Source of the DNA: Cytophagia bacterium
GTDB lineage: Bacteria; Bacteroidota; Bacteroidia; UBA7662
Assembly (NCBI GenBank): GCA_009926405.1
Contig: RFOZ01000047.1
Span: forward strand, 1 to 10,391
Direction of reading: 5' to 3'
DNA: 10,391 nt
The notes below the pieces were generated by a model that saw nothing but the letters and a program-made list of their open reading frames with translations, had not been told where the DNA came from and did no database searches. This document shows, one piece after another, positions 1 to 7,171 of the stretch; position 1 is the first letter of the stretch; every line of letters starts with the position of its first letter. A program made the translations under genes and the position numbers.

Positions 1-287
1 GAAGAAACCAAAAAGCGTCGCCTTAGCGAAATCATGGCGTTGCAGGATCGTCATTCTGTGGAAAGAAATGGTCAAGAAGAAGGACAAATCCAGGAAATTC
101 CTGGGACCGCTCCAAAAACCACCATTTTGTTCCTGGAATTGCGACCACAAAAATCCTCCTTGGACTTTTTGGAATAGCCCTCGATCAAAATTTCCTGGAT
201 TTGTCCTTCTTCTTGACCATTTCTTTCCACAGAATGACGATCCTGCAACGCCATGATTTCGCTAAGGCGACGCTTTTTGGTTTCTTC
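1..287. repeat. Perfect inverted repeat (2 x 99 bp) with 89-bp loop inside the miaB 3' end
   Basis: Positions 1-99 are the exact reverse complement of 189-287, with 100-188 between them. The right arm and the loop, read on the minus strand, encode normal MiaB C-terminal sequence (KKRRLSEIMALQ, then EGYSKKSKEDFCGRNS in the loop). The right arm is therefore the native copy and the left arm is the extra inverted one. The join at 99/100 lies in a short near-palindrome (CCAGGAA-A-TTCCTGG, 90-104), and AATT occurs at both the join and the matching edge of the right arm. That pattern suits template switching by a polymerase. The left arm begins at the very first base, so its full length is unknown. 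A foldback chimera or contig-end assembly error is the likeliest cause; a real genomic inverted duplication is less likely. Confidence 0.95.
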
Positions 288-1414
288 TCCGGGTATTTGC
301 GGGCTGCCAAGGTGCCTGGCCGCTCTGAATAGGCAAACATGTAGGCTGAATCGAAGCGAACCGCCTCCATAAGCGTCAATGTTTCTTGGTGCTCGGCTTC
401 CGTTTCACCGCAAAAGCCTGAAATCACATCCGTGGTTATGGCACAATCGGGTAGAATTCGACGAATGGCATCCACCCGTTCCAAATACCAAGCCCGGTCG
501 TAGGTTCGGTTCATCCGTGCCAAGACCGTGGTACTTCCGGATTGAACCGGTAGGTGGATGTTCTTGCACAAATTCTGGTATCGGGCCATGGTATGCAAGA
601 CCTCGTCCGTGATGTCCTTGGGATGGGAGGTTGAAAAACGAACCCGCAATTCCGGAGAAATTTCGGCCACCAATTGCAAGAGCTCCGAAAATCGAATTTC
701 GCCAGATGCCGAACCGCTGTTTTGCGGCCCTTCCTGGCTGTATTTCCAGCGATAGGAATCCACGTTTTGGCCCAGAAGGGTGACTTCTCGGTAGCCGTTT
801 TGCCAAAGTTCAAGGCATTCTGCAACAATGCTTTGGGGGTCTCTGCTTCGCTCTCTTCCGCGGGTAAAAGGGACCACGCAAAAGGAACACATGTTATCGC
901 AACCACGCATAATGGTAACAAAGGCTGTAACACCGTTGCTACCCAGACGAACGGGTGCAATATCTGCATAGGTTTCTTCGCGGGACAAAAGGACGTTCAC
1001 GGCCTGCTGTCCACCTTGAACCTGCTCCAACAAGCCGGGCAAATCCTTGTAGGCATCGGGGCCCACGACCAAATCCACCAATTGCTCTTGGTCCAGTAAT
1101 TTGGCCTTGAGTCGTTCGGCCATGCAGCCCAAGACGCCGATGACCAGGGATGGTTTTTGGCGCTTGAGAGCGCGAAAATGCTGGAGGCGGGCTCTGACTT
1201 TCTGCTCGGCATTTTCGCGGATCGAACACGTATTAATCATGATAACATCCGCTCTTTCCAGGGCATCGGTTACGCCGTATCCCATGTCAGCCATCACGGA
1301 TGCCACGATTTCGCTGTCCGAAAAATTCATTTGACAGCCGTAGCTTTCCAAATAAAGGTTTTTTTCGGAAACACCTGCTGTGGCTTTGAGTACGCCTGAA
1401 TAGGAACCGCTCAT
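72..1414 (-). CDS. miaB: tRNA-2-methylthio-N6-dimethylallyladenosine synthase MiaB, frameshifted and 3'-disrupted
   Basis: MiaB is a radical-SAM enzyme that adds a methylthio group to i6A37 in tRNAs reading UNN codons. Numbered from the chosen start, the N-terminal UPF0004 domain has the three cysteines of the auxiliary 4Fe-4S cluster: C27 (SYGCQMN), C63 (NTCSIREN) and C97 (VLGCMAE). The radical-SAM triad is C172/C176/C179 (RGCDNMCSFC), followed by a TIM-barrel core with TSHPKD, HLPVQSGS and ISGFCGET. I start it at 1414 because family homology begins just after; the longer in-frame extension to 1507 is hydrophobic and MiaB-unlike, and a TAnnTTTG box lies inside that extension. Near 286-292 the frame changes: KYPE should continue as EETKKRRLSEIMALQ, but the original frame runs to a stop near 185. 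In the corrected frame a TRAM-like tail continues to about 100, then enters the inverted copy and stops at 72-74, missing roughly the last 30 residues of the family. The function call is secure; whether the gene is truly broken is not. Confidence 0.93.
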
Positions 1415-1459
1415 AGAAATTTGGTCAATAAAACCTGGAAGGATTGGTGGAAAGAGCGA

Positions 1460-1467
1460 CAAAATTA
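1460..1467 (-). promoter_or_regulatory. Candidate -7 box for miaB
   Basis: On the minus strand this reads TAATTTTG, an exact match to the Bacteroidota -7 consensus TAnnTTTG. It predicts transcription starting about 1454, giving a leader of roughly 40 nt before the ATG at 1412-1414. No TTTG at the usual -33 spacing is evident; the nearest upstream one (1482-1486) is about 14 nt away. Its position downstream of the ATG at 1507 argues against that longer start. The motif is short and could occur by chance. Confidence 0.4.
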
Positions 1468-1521
1468 AGGCCAAAACAAGACAAAATGTCAGCATACCGC
1501 CATGCAATACCTCGTGTGGAG

Positions 1522-1547
1522 GCCTTGACTTAACGTAAAATCAAGGC
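1522..1547. repeat. 7-bp inverted repeat in the miaB / secreted-protein divergent spacer
   Basis: GCCTTGA (1522-1528) pairs perfectly with TCAAGGC (1541-1547) across a 12-nt AT-rich loop. It sits between the two divergent genes and upstream of both proposed starts. No T-tract follows on either strand, so it is not a convincing terminator. It might be an operator or simply chance. Confidence 0.35.
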
Positions 1548-1575
1548 TCAGGGCCTTAAAGAGCGACTTTTGCCT

Positions 1576-1583
1576 TACTATTG
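1576..1583 (+). promoter_or_regulatory. Candidate -7 box for the 625-aa secreted protein
   Basis: TACTATTG differs from the Bacteroidota TAnnTTTG element by one base and lies 18 nt before the ATG at 1602, in an AT-rich stretch. The implied leader is short (about 12-15 nt) and has no Shine-Dalgarno. No good -33 TTTG is seen at the normal distance, so this is tentative. Confidence 0.3.
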
Positions 1584-1601
1584 TATAAAAATTAAGAAAC
1601 C

Positions 1602-3479
1602 ATGCTTAAAAACCTACGATTCCTGCTGACACTGTTCTTCTTGAGCACCCTCAGTGCCGGGGCGCAGACCTTGTTCAGCGAAGACTTCAATTCCTTGGCC
1701 GGCACAACCTCTGTTCCCAGCGGCTGGGTTTTGAGAAATATGGACGGACGTCCCGGTGCCAGCAATGTCTCCACCCTGACCGGAAACAGCACCAATGCCT
1801 GGACCTTCCCGGGCGTTTTTAACAACCTGATGCGTTCCGCTGTTAGTGTATCCTGGACCAATCCGGTTGGCCCCGTCGATCGTTGGCTCATTTCCCCATC
1901 GATTACCCTTCCAGCAACCGGGAATTATTACTTGATTTACGATGCGCAGAGCCTGGGCAATGCCACCTACCCCGAAGCCTACGAATTGCGCCTGAGCAAC
2001 GGAGATACCGCACGTTCCTCCTTTTTGACCTCGGCTCCTCTCTTTTCGACTACAGGCGAGAATCTGACCCTCACCACCCGCGGTTTCTCCCTGGCCTCCT
2101 ACGCGGGTACCACCCTACGTTTTGCTTTCCGCAATATCTCCAACGACATGGTGGCTATGTTGGTGGATAATATTCGGATCACTGTTCCTGCCTTTGAAGA
2201 GGTGGCTATGGTTCAACACAGCATTCCCTCGTTGGCTTTTACCAACAGCCCCGTGACCATTGCTGGCAGTTTCCGTAACTTGGGGCTTAACGCCGTTGCA
2301 ACCGGCAACCTGAATTACCGGGTCAACGGGGGTCCGACCACCAGCCAACCCTATTCGGGTTCGGTGGCTTCCTTTGCTACCGATGCCTTTACGTTTTCTT
2401 CGACTTTTAGCCCCAACAACGCTGGTTCCTACAGCATTGAAATCTGGATGTCAGGGGTTAACGGTACCACGGTTGGTTCTGATACCTTGACCGCAACCCT
2501 TAGCGTGGTGGATCCTGCGCCTCCCGTTCAGTCCAATTTGGTCATCTACGAACACTTCACCAACGCATCCTGCGGTCCCTGCGCTACTTACAACCCCCTG
2601 TTCCAGGCCCTCCTTTTGGCCAACAACAGCGAAGTTACCTCGGTCAAACACCACACCTCCTGGCCCGGCACCGACCCCATGTATTCGTTTAATACCGGGG
2701 ATCCAACTTCCAGGGTCAACTATTATGGAATCACCGGCGTGCCAGCCGTTCGCCTTGGAAATATGTTGTCTTCCAACCCAGCGAGCATTACCCAGGCTAA
2801 TTTGGACGATAACATTGCCAACCTTCCCAGCAACTGGTATTACAACATCAACACCACCATTAACGGAAGCACCCTGGTCGTAACCGGTAGCGTACGTGGA
2901 AAGAGCACCCAGGCCAATACCGACAACAAGCTTTGGCTCTACCTCGTCGAAGATCCCATCAATTATGCCACCGCACCGGGCACCAACGGGGAGCGCGAAT
3001 TCCCTTCGGTTTTGCGCAAAATTCTTCCCACTTCCAGCGGAATCAATTGCGGAAACGGTTCACAAAACACCACCATCAACGCCAGCTACCCCTTGTCGCC
3101 CACCTTCGTGAGGGATAACCTGTATCTCTTGGCCTTTGTCCAAGCGAACGGCACCAAAGAAGCCAACAAAGGGGTGAAAATCAAATTGGGGAACAGCCTC
3201 AACACCACATCGGTCGCTGATTTGAGCGATCGCGCGGACCTCTTGTCGGTTTACCCCAACCCCAGCAATGAAACCCTGAATGTTCGTACCGGTCGCCCTA
3301 GCGGAGAGGTATGGGTTCAAAACGCTTTGGGCCAAACCGTCTATACAAACAACCTATCCACCGAAGATGGAATGCTTCGCATCTCCACCGGCGAATGGCA
3401 GGAAGGTTTGTACCTGGTTCACCTCAAAGGAGGCCAAGGCCAAATTCTCGGTACCCGCAAGGTTTTGGTGCGTCATTAA
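1602..3479 (+). CDS. Secreted multidomain protein: choice-of-anchor J, CARDB-like, Omp28/thioredoxin-like, T9SS sorting domain
   Basis: This 625-aa exported protein has an N-terminal signal peptide (residues 1-21: basic MLKNLR, a hydrophobic run, SAGAQ cleavage region). Residues about 22-195 resemble the cleaved-adhesin / choice-of-anchor J beta-sandwich (LFSEDFNSL at the start, RWLISPSITLP, then LRFAFRNIS and VDNIRI). Residues about 197-303 look like a CARDB-type Ig-like domain. Residues about 311-530 match Omp28-related proteins with a thioredoxin-like fold: EHFTNASCGPCATYNP with C324 and C327, KHHTSWPG, and a cis-proline-like loop in YYGITGVPA. Residues about 548-625 form a type A T9SS C-terminal sorting domain starting at VYPNPSNE and ending KVLVRH. 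The protein is thus probably moved to the surface or released by T9SS. The CxxC pair could support thiol-disulfide chemistry, but no substrate can be inferred. A strong terminator follows, so it appears to be its own transcription unit. Confidence 0.9.
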   Translation: MLKNLRFLLTLFFLSTLSAGAQTLFSEDFNSLAGTTSVPSGWVLRNMDGRPGASNVSTLTGNSTNAWTFPGVFNNLMRSAVSVSWTNPVGPVDRWLISPSITLPATGNYYLIYDAQSLGNATYPEAYELRLSNGDTARSSFLTSAPLFSTTGENLTLTTRGFSLASYAGTTLRFAFRNISNDMVAMLVDNIRITVPAFEEVAMVQHSIPSLAFTNSPVTIAGSFRNLGLNAVATGNLNYRVNGGPTTSQPYSGSVASFATDAFTFSSTFSPNNAGSYSIEIWMSGVNGTTVGSDTLTATLSVVDPAPPVQSNLVIYEHFTNASCGPCATYNPLFQALLLANNSEVTSVKHHTSWPGTDPMYSFNTGDPTSRVNYYGITGVPAVRLGNMLSSNPASITQANLDDNIANLPSNWYYNINTTINGSTLVVTGSVRGKSTQANTDNKLWLYLVEDPINYATAPGTNGEREFPSVLRKILPTSSGINCGNGSQNTTINASYPLSPTFVRDNLYLLAFVQANGTKEANKGVKIKLGNSLNTTSVADLSDRADLLSVYPNPSNETLNVRTGRPSGEVWVQNALGQTVYTNNLSTEDGMLRISTGEWQEGLYLVHLKGGQGQILGTRKVLVRH

Positions 3480-3497
3480 CCAACGCGCCCATCGAAT

Positions 3498-3530
3498 GCA
3501 AAGCCCCGTTCGCGGGGCTTTGCTTTTTTT
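3498..3530 (+). terminator. Strong intrinsic terminator after the 625-aa secreted protein
   Basis: A perfect 11-bp stem (GCAAAGCCCCG at 3498-3508 with CGGGGCTTTGC at 3513-3523) closes a TTCG tetraloop and is followed directly by seven T residues (3524-3530). It begins 18 nt after the stop codon. It separates the two Omp28-like genes transcriptionally. Confidence 0.95.
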
Positions 3531-3547
3531 GGTGCTCCTAAATTCAT

Positions 3548-3555
3548 TATCTTCG
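3548..3555 (+). promoter_or_regulatory. Candidate promoter -7 box for the second Omp28-like gene
   Basis: TATCTTCG differs by one base from the Bacteroidota -7 consensus TAnnTTTG. A TTTG (3528-3531), at the end of the preceding terminator's T-tract, lies 16 nt upstream, somewhat closer than the usual -33 element. A promoter is needed here because a strong terminator has just ended the previous unit. The implied leader is about 70 nt and ends at the ATG at 3634. Confidence 0.45.
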
Positions 3556-3633
3556 TGTTGACAGGGCTGCATCTCTCCTTCATCGTCTTCATCCCTCACC
3601 TATCCACCAATTTTTCCTTTAACCCTACCAAAT

Positions 3634-4746
3634 ATGCGCATCCTTTTTTTGAATAGCTTATACCGGGCCTGGGCTGCCTTGTTCTTGACCGGGGCCTCCC
3701 TATGGGGCACCCTGCAACAGGCCGCCGCCCAAGGGTCCACCGCGTTTGAAAGCAATATTCTGGTTCTTGAGCATTTCACCAATGCCTCTTGCGCCCCCTG
3801 TGCTCAGCAGAATCCAACCTTCCAAAGTTTGATGCGAAACAACCCGGGGCGGGCGGTGGCCGTTCGTCACCATGTCGCATGGCCAGGTTTGGATTCCATG
3901 TACCTGGCCAACCCTGCCGATCCAACCAACCGTGTGAATTATTACGGGATTACAGGGGTTCCCGCCTTGAGATTGGGACGCTTTGCTTTGAATACCACTA
4001 TGAACCAAAGCACCTTGGAAACCTGGCATAACATCACCCCGGCCAACTGGGTTTACGACCTCGAAACCAATTTGGTAGGCGCTGGGCCGGATAGTGTACA
4101 GATTTCCGGTACCGTCTATTCATTGAGCACCCCGGATTCAGGGAATCGATTGATTATGGTATTGGCCGAGGACTCCATTTATTACCCACCCCCAGGACAA
4201 CCAGGGGGCGGTCTGCCCGGTAACAACGGAGAACGTTTGTTTCCCATGGTGACCCGCAGAATTTTACCGGATACCAACGGTATCGCCGTTGGCAGTGGTG
4301 CGGTTCCTACCTCCTTTAGTTTCAAAACCCGCCTGGCCCCGCGTTGGCGTTTGCCCCACCTCTACCTCACGGGTTTTGTCCAAAACAGCACGACCAAACA
4401 AGTCCACAAAGGATTCAAACTCCGTTTGGGTTTGAACATCCACACCGCGGTTCAAGAGGCCTCCAACCCTACGCAAAATGCCGCTGTGCAGCTTTTCCCC
4501 AACCCGGCCGCTGCTTCAACCGAAATTCGCTTGTTTGGTATGGAAAATTATTTGGGTAACACCGATCGTCCCCAAATCCAATTGCTGGATGCGGCTGGAC
4601 GTCGGCTACCAGCCCTTTTCCATTGGACCGGCGAAACGACCTTGCGCATGGATCTTGCCAGCGTACCAGCAGGACTTTACCACCTGGAGGTCTTGGTCCC
4701 CGGCAAGTCCGCCGTTTATTCCAAGCTTTTGGTCTCTAAACCCTAA
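3634..4746 (+). CDS. Secreted Omp28-like thioredoxin-fold protein with T9SS sorting domain
   Basis: This 370-aa protein is a shorter paralogue of the 625-aa product upstream. It has an N-terminal signal peptide (residues 1-33, ending LQQAAAQG). It then goes straight into the Omp28/thioredoxin-like domain (about 40-265) without the anchor-J and CARDB-like domains. Shared motifs include EHFTNASCAPCAQQNP (C53, C56), VRHHVAWPG, DPTNRVNYYGITGVPA, a GERLFP-type segment, and VHKGFKLRLG near the domain end. A proline/glycine-rich insertion (PPPGQPGGGLPGNNGE) sits within the domain. Residues about 285-370 are a T9SS type A sorting domain, beginning QLFPNPAAAS and ending KLLVSKP. It is probably exported to the cell surface; redox or binding function is possible because of the CxxC, but unproven. 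The stop codon is only 3 bases before the acyl-CoA synthetase start, so the two genes probably share a transcript. Confidence 0.9.
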   Translation: MRILFLNSLYRAWAALFLTGASLWGTLQQAAAQGSTAFESNILVLEHFTNASCAPCAQQNPTFQSLMRNNPGRAVAVRHHVAWPGLDSMYLANPADPTNRVNYYGITGVPALRLGRFALNTTMNQSTLETWHNITPANWVYDLETNLVGAGPDSVQISGTVYSLSTPDSGNRLIMVLAEDSIYYPPPGQPGGGLPGNNGERLFPMVTRRILPDTNGIAVGSGAVPTSFSFKTRLAPRWRLPHLYLTGFVQNSTTKQVHKGFKLRLGLNIHTAVQEASNPTQNAAVQLFPNPAAASTEIRLFGMENYLGNTDRPQIQLLDAAGRRLPALFHWTGETTLRMDLASVPAGLYHLEVLVPGKSAVYSKLLVSKP

Positions 4747-4749
4747 ACA

Positions 4750-6516
4750 ATGCAAGAACCTCGCTTGCTCTTTGAACTGCTGGAGCATCAGCAGCGACGC
4801 CATCCTTTGGATTACGCCTTTGCTTCCAAAGAACAAGGGACTTGGAAAAGGTATTCGACCGCGCAAGCCCTGGATGAAATTAACCAAGTTGCCTTGGGCC
4901 TGATAGCCATGGGCTTGCAGCCCGGGGACCGCATTGCTACCGTGTCCAACAACCGACCTGAATGGAATTTTCTGGACCTGGCCATGTTGCAAGTAGGAGG
5001 CGTGCACGTCCCCTTGTATCCGACCATTACCGACCAGGATTACCGGTACATCCTCGAACATGCCGAAGTCCGCTGGGTCATGGTTTCGGATTCCAGCCTC
5101 TACGAGAGAATTGAACCCATTGCCCATGAGTTCCCTCATATTGCCGGAGTCTACACCTTCAATCGCATACCAGGCGCCAAGCATTGGACCGAAATCAAAG
5201 AAGCGGCCCGAACCGACCTGAAAGAGACCCTAACGGAGCGGCGAGCCGCCATCCAAAAAGAAGACACGGCCACCATCATCTATACATCGGGTACCACGGG
5301 TTTTCCCAAAGGCGTCATGTTATCGCACCATAACATCATGAGCAATCTTTTGGCGGCGGCTGTTCGGGTTCCCTGCAAAGCCGGCGACAAGAGCCTGAGT
5401 TTTCTTCCGCTCAATCATATCTACGAGCGGATGCTCACCTATATGATGATGTACAGTTCCATCGGCATTCATTACGCCGAAAGCATGGAAACCATTGGAG
5501 ATAACCTCAAAGAAATTAAGCCTCAGGTCTTTTCGACGGTTCCCCGACTGCTGGAAAAGGTTTACGATAAAATTGTCGCGAAGGGCATGGAGCTCACCGG
5601 CGTGAAGCGTAAACTGTTCTTTTGGGCCCTGGATTTGGGATTGCGTTACGAGTTCAAAGGGGCCAATGGCTGGTGGTACGAGACCCAGTTGAAATTGGCC
5701 AATCGATTAATTTTTAGCAAATGGCGTGAAGCCCTGGGGGGTAATGTTCAGGCCATTGTCAGCGGTGCTGCAGCCTTGCAACCTCGTTTGGCGAGGGTCT
5801 TTTGGGCCGCCCAAATTCCTGTCTTGGAAGGTTATGGTCTTACGGAAACCTCCCCTGTTTTGGCGGTCAATTACCTTGCCACCGGTCAGGTTGAGTTTGG
5901 AACCGTCGGTCCGGTTCTGGAAGGCGTCGAGTTGCGAATCGCCGAAGACGGTGAGATCCTATGCAGAGGAACCAATATCATGCAAGGGTATTACAAAGAC
6001 CAAGCCCTGACCCGCGATGTGATCGACCCGGATGGTTGGTTTCATACCGGCGATATTGGAACCTTGACTGCGCAAGGCAACCTCAAAATCACCGACCGCA
6101 AAAAGGAAATTTTCAAAACCTCCGGCGGTAAGTACATTGCTCCCCAAGCCATGGAAAACAAGTTCAAAGAGTCCATTTACATCGAACAATTGATGGTCTG
6201 CGGTGAGAACCAAAAACACCCTTCGGCGTTAATCGTACCGGCTTGGGAGGTGCTCAACGATTGGGCAACCAAAAACGGCGTTAGAGATACATCCCCTTCG
6301 GCTTTGGTCCAAAACCCCCAAGTGATCGCCCTCCTTCAATCCGAAGTCGATCGTTTCAACAAGGAATACGGTCAATGGGAACAGGTCAAAAAGTTTACCC
6401 TTCTTCCTGTGACTTGGACCGTCGAAAGTGGTGAGTTAACCCCGACCATGAAGCTCAAGCGCAAGTTTATTGTGGGAAAATTCCAGAAGGAACACGACGC
6501 CTTGTACGCATCGTAG
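4750..6516 (+). CDS. fadD: Long-chain fatty acid--CoA ligase (AMP-forming), FadD15-like
   Basis: This 588-aa ANL-superfamily enzyme is near the normal length for bacterial FadD15-type long-chain acyl-CoA synthetases. It converts a fatty acid, ATP and CoA to acyl-CoA, AMP and PPi, which is the entry step to beta-oxidation or lipid synthesis. The ATP/AMP motifs are in the expected order: TATIIYTSGTTGFPKG (about residues 173-188), EGYGLTETSP (about 360-369), GWFHTGDIG (about 428-436) and ITDRKKEIFKTSGGKYIAPQ (about 447-466). The last includes the hinge region, and K464 is not claimed as catalytic. C-terminally, GELTPTMKLKRKFI carries the usual conserved catalytic lysine region of this group. It follows the Omp28-like gene by 3 bases and has no promoter of its own that I can see, so it is probably translated from the same message. 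A terminator closes the unit. Its place next to the beta-oxidation operon supports a role in fatty acid use, although acyl specificity cannot be read from the sequence. Confidence 0.93.
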   Translation: MQEPRLLFELLEHQQRRHPLDYAFASKEQGTWKRYSTAQALDEINQVALGLIAMGLQPGDRIATVSNNRPEWNFLDLAMLQVGGVHVPLYPTITDQDYRYILEHAEVRWVMVSDSSLYERIEPIAHEFPHIAGVYTFNRIPGAKHWTEIKEAARTDLKETLTERRAAIQKEDTATIIYTSGTTGFPKGVMLSHHNIMSNLLAAAVRVPCKAGDKSLSFLPLNHIYERMLTYMMMYSSIGIHYAESMETIGDNLKEIKPQVFSTVPRLLEKVYDKIVAKGMELTGVKRKLFFWALDLGLRYEFKGANGWWYETQLKLANRLIFSKWREALGGNVQAIVSGAAALQPRLARVFWAAQIPVLEGYGLTETSPVLAVNYLATGQVEFGTVGPVLEGVELRIAEDGEILCRGTNIMQGYYKDQALTRDVIDPDGWFHTGDIGTLTAQGNLKITDRKKEIFKTSGGKYIAPQAMENKFKESIYIEQLMVCGENQKHPSALIVPAWEVLNDWATKNGVRDTSPSALVQNPQVIALLQSEVDRFNKEYGQWEQVKKFTLLPVTWTVESGELTPTMKLKRKFIVGKFQKEHDALYAS

Positions 6517-6538
6517 GACTCGATAGGTCAAATCCTTG

Positions 6539-6563
6539 AACCCGGCTCGTCCGGGTTTTTTTT
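6539..6563 (+). terminator. Intrinsic terminator after the acyl-CoA synthetase
   Basis: AACCCGG (6539-6545) pairs with CCGGGTT (6551-6557) across a 5-nt loop, and an eight-T run (6556-6563) follows. It lies 22 nt after the stop codon and separates this unit from the MarR-led operon. Confidence 0.9.
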
Positions 6564-6583
6564 GGACCTTGTGATATTTTATG

Positions 6584-6606
6584 CTTGCACAAGATATGCA
6601 TGCATA
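6584..6606. promoter_or_regulatory. Candidate MarR operator: two adjacent palindromes
   Basis: TATGCATGCATA (6595-6606) is a perfect 12-bp palindrome. Just before it, CTTG-CA-CAAG (6584-6593) has perfect 4-bp arms. They lie immediately upstream of the marR -7 box, over the -33 region, where a bound dimer would block RNA polymerase. MarR-family proteins usually bind such palindromes and repress their own operon. That this regulator binds here is inference from position and symmetry. Confidence 0.5.
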
Positions 6607-6617
6607 CTATATATACT

Positions 6618-6625
6618 TAACTTTG
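6618..6625 (+). promoter_or_regulatory. Candidate -7 box of the marR operon
   Basis: TAACTTTG is an exact match to the Bacteroidota -7 consensus TAnnTTTG. It predicts transcription starting at about 6630-6632, practically at the ATG at 6629-6631. No TTTG at the usual -33 spacing is visible; that space is taken by the 12-bp palindrome. If used, the message would be leaderless or nearly so. Confidence 0.45.
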
Positions 6626-6628
6626 GGT

Positions 6629-7144
6629 ATGCCAACAACAAACAACCCCGCGGGGAAATCCAAACGGACTGTCTGTTTTGATACCCGACTGACCTGGCTG
6701 AACATCGCTCGTATGTATCATTTTGAGGCAGAGAGCTACGGACTATCGGTTTCTTCGGCCTACCTCCTGCTTCACATCGAAGCCGAAGGCCTACCGGTTA
6801 CCCAAGTAGCGCCCAAACTGGGCATGGAACCATCCTCAACGACCCGGACCCTGAACAAATTGGAGAACGATGGCCTGATTGAACGGTACCGGATTCCCGG
6901 CCAAGACCGGCGTCAGGTCATGGTACGACTCACCCCCCAGGGCATCGCCGCCCGCGAATTAGCCAAAGAACGGGTAAGGCATTTCAACCGCTTGGTGCGG
7001 AATCGTTTGGGAGATGCCAAGCTGGCTGTCTTCTTTGAATGCATGGACACCATCAACGGTCTTATCGGATCCCTGTCGCCTCATCAATTAATGGGGAACG
7101 CCTCTCTTCAAGCGTCCACTCATCCCAACACCGTCGAAGTCTAA
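6629..7144 (+). CDS. MarR-family transcriptional regulator
   Basis: This is a small dimeric winged-helix DNA-binding protein of about 171 aa from the chosen start. The helix-turn-helix lies at residues about 55-84 (LPVTQVAPKLGMEPSSTTRT, then LNKLENDGLIER). The beta-wing follows, with the conserved DRRQVMVRLTPQG at about 93-105, including the family's D-x-R arginine pair. Flanking helices would form the dimer interface. In-frame ATGs also exist at 6581 and 6596. I prefer 6629 because family similarity begins soon after it and the TAnnTTTG box lies just upstream; the 16-residue extension (MLAQDMHAYYIYLTLG) would be encoded by the operator and promoter DNA. It lies 27 nt before the FadN-type gene. 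MarR genes heading this kind of beta-oxidation cluster are common in Bacteroidota, so it probably regulates the operon in response to acyl-CoA or fatty acid. The ligand is inference. Confidence 0.9.
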   Translation: MPTTNNPAGKSKRTVCFDTRLTWLNIARMYHFEAESYGLSVSSAYLLLHIEAEGLPVTQVAPKLGMEPSSTTRTLNKLENDGLIERYRIPGQDRRQVMVRLTPQGIAARELAKERVRHFNRLVRNRLGDAKLAVFFECMDTINGLIGSLSPHQLMGNASLQASTHPNTVEV

Positions 7145-7171
7145 TTCAGCGCAACCCACCTTTTTTGTGTT

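Noticed and set aside
68..256. Plus-strand small open frame spanning the inverted repeat
   Set aside because: It is the antisense of MiaB coding sequence plus its inverted copy; the translation has no family resemblance and no start signals.
1..287. Terminal inverted repeats of an insertion sequence or other mobile element
   Set aside because: The right arm and the loop encode conserved MiaB sequence, and no transposase or target-site duplication is visible; the 89-bp loop cannot hold an element.
1415..1507. N-terminal extension of MiaB with a hydrophobic segment (LVLALILSLFPPILPGF), suggesting a membrane-anchored form
   Set aside because: MiaB proteins are soluble and start close to the YGCQMN motif; a consensus -7 box lies inside the extension, and the ATG at 1412-1414 gives a normal start.
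4606..5184. 192-codon minus-strand open frame opposite the Omp28-like/ligase junction
   Set aside because: It overlaps two well-supported plus-strand genes and its translation shows no recognisable domain; it is a shadow of their codon bias.
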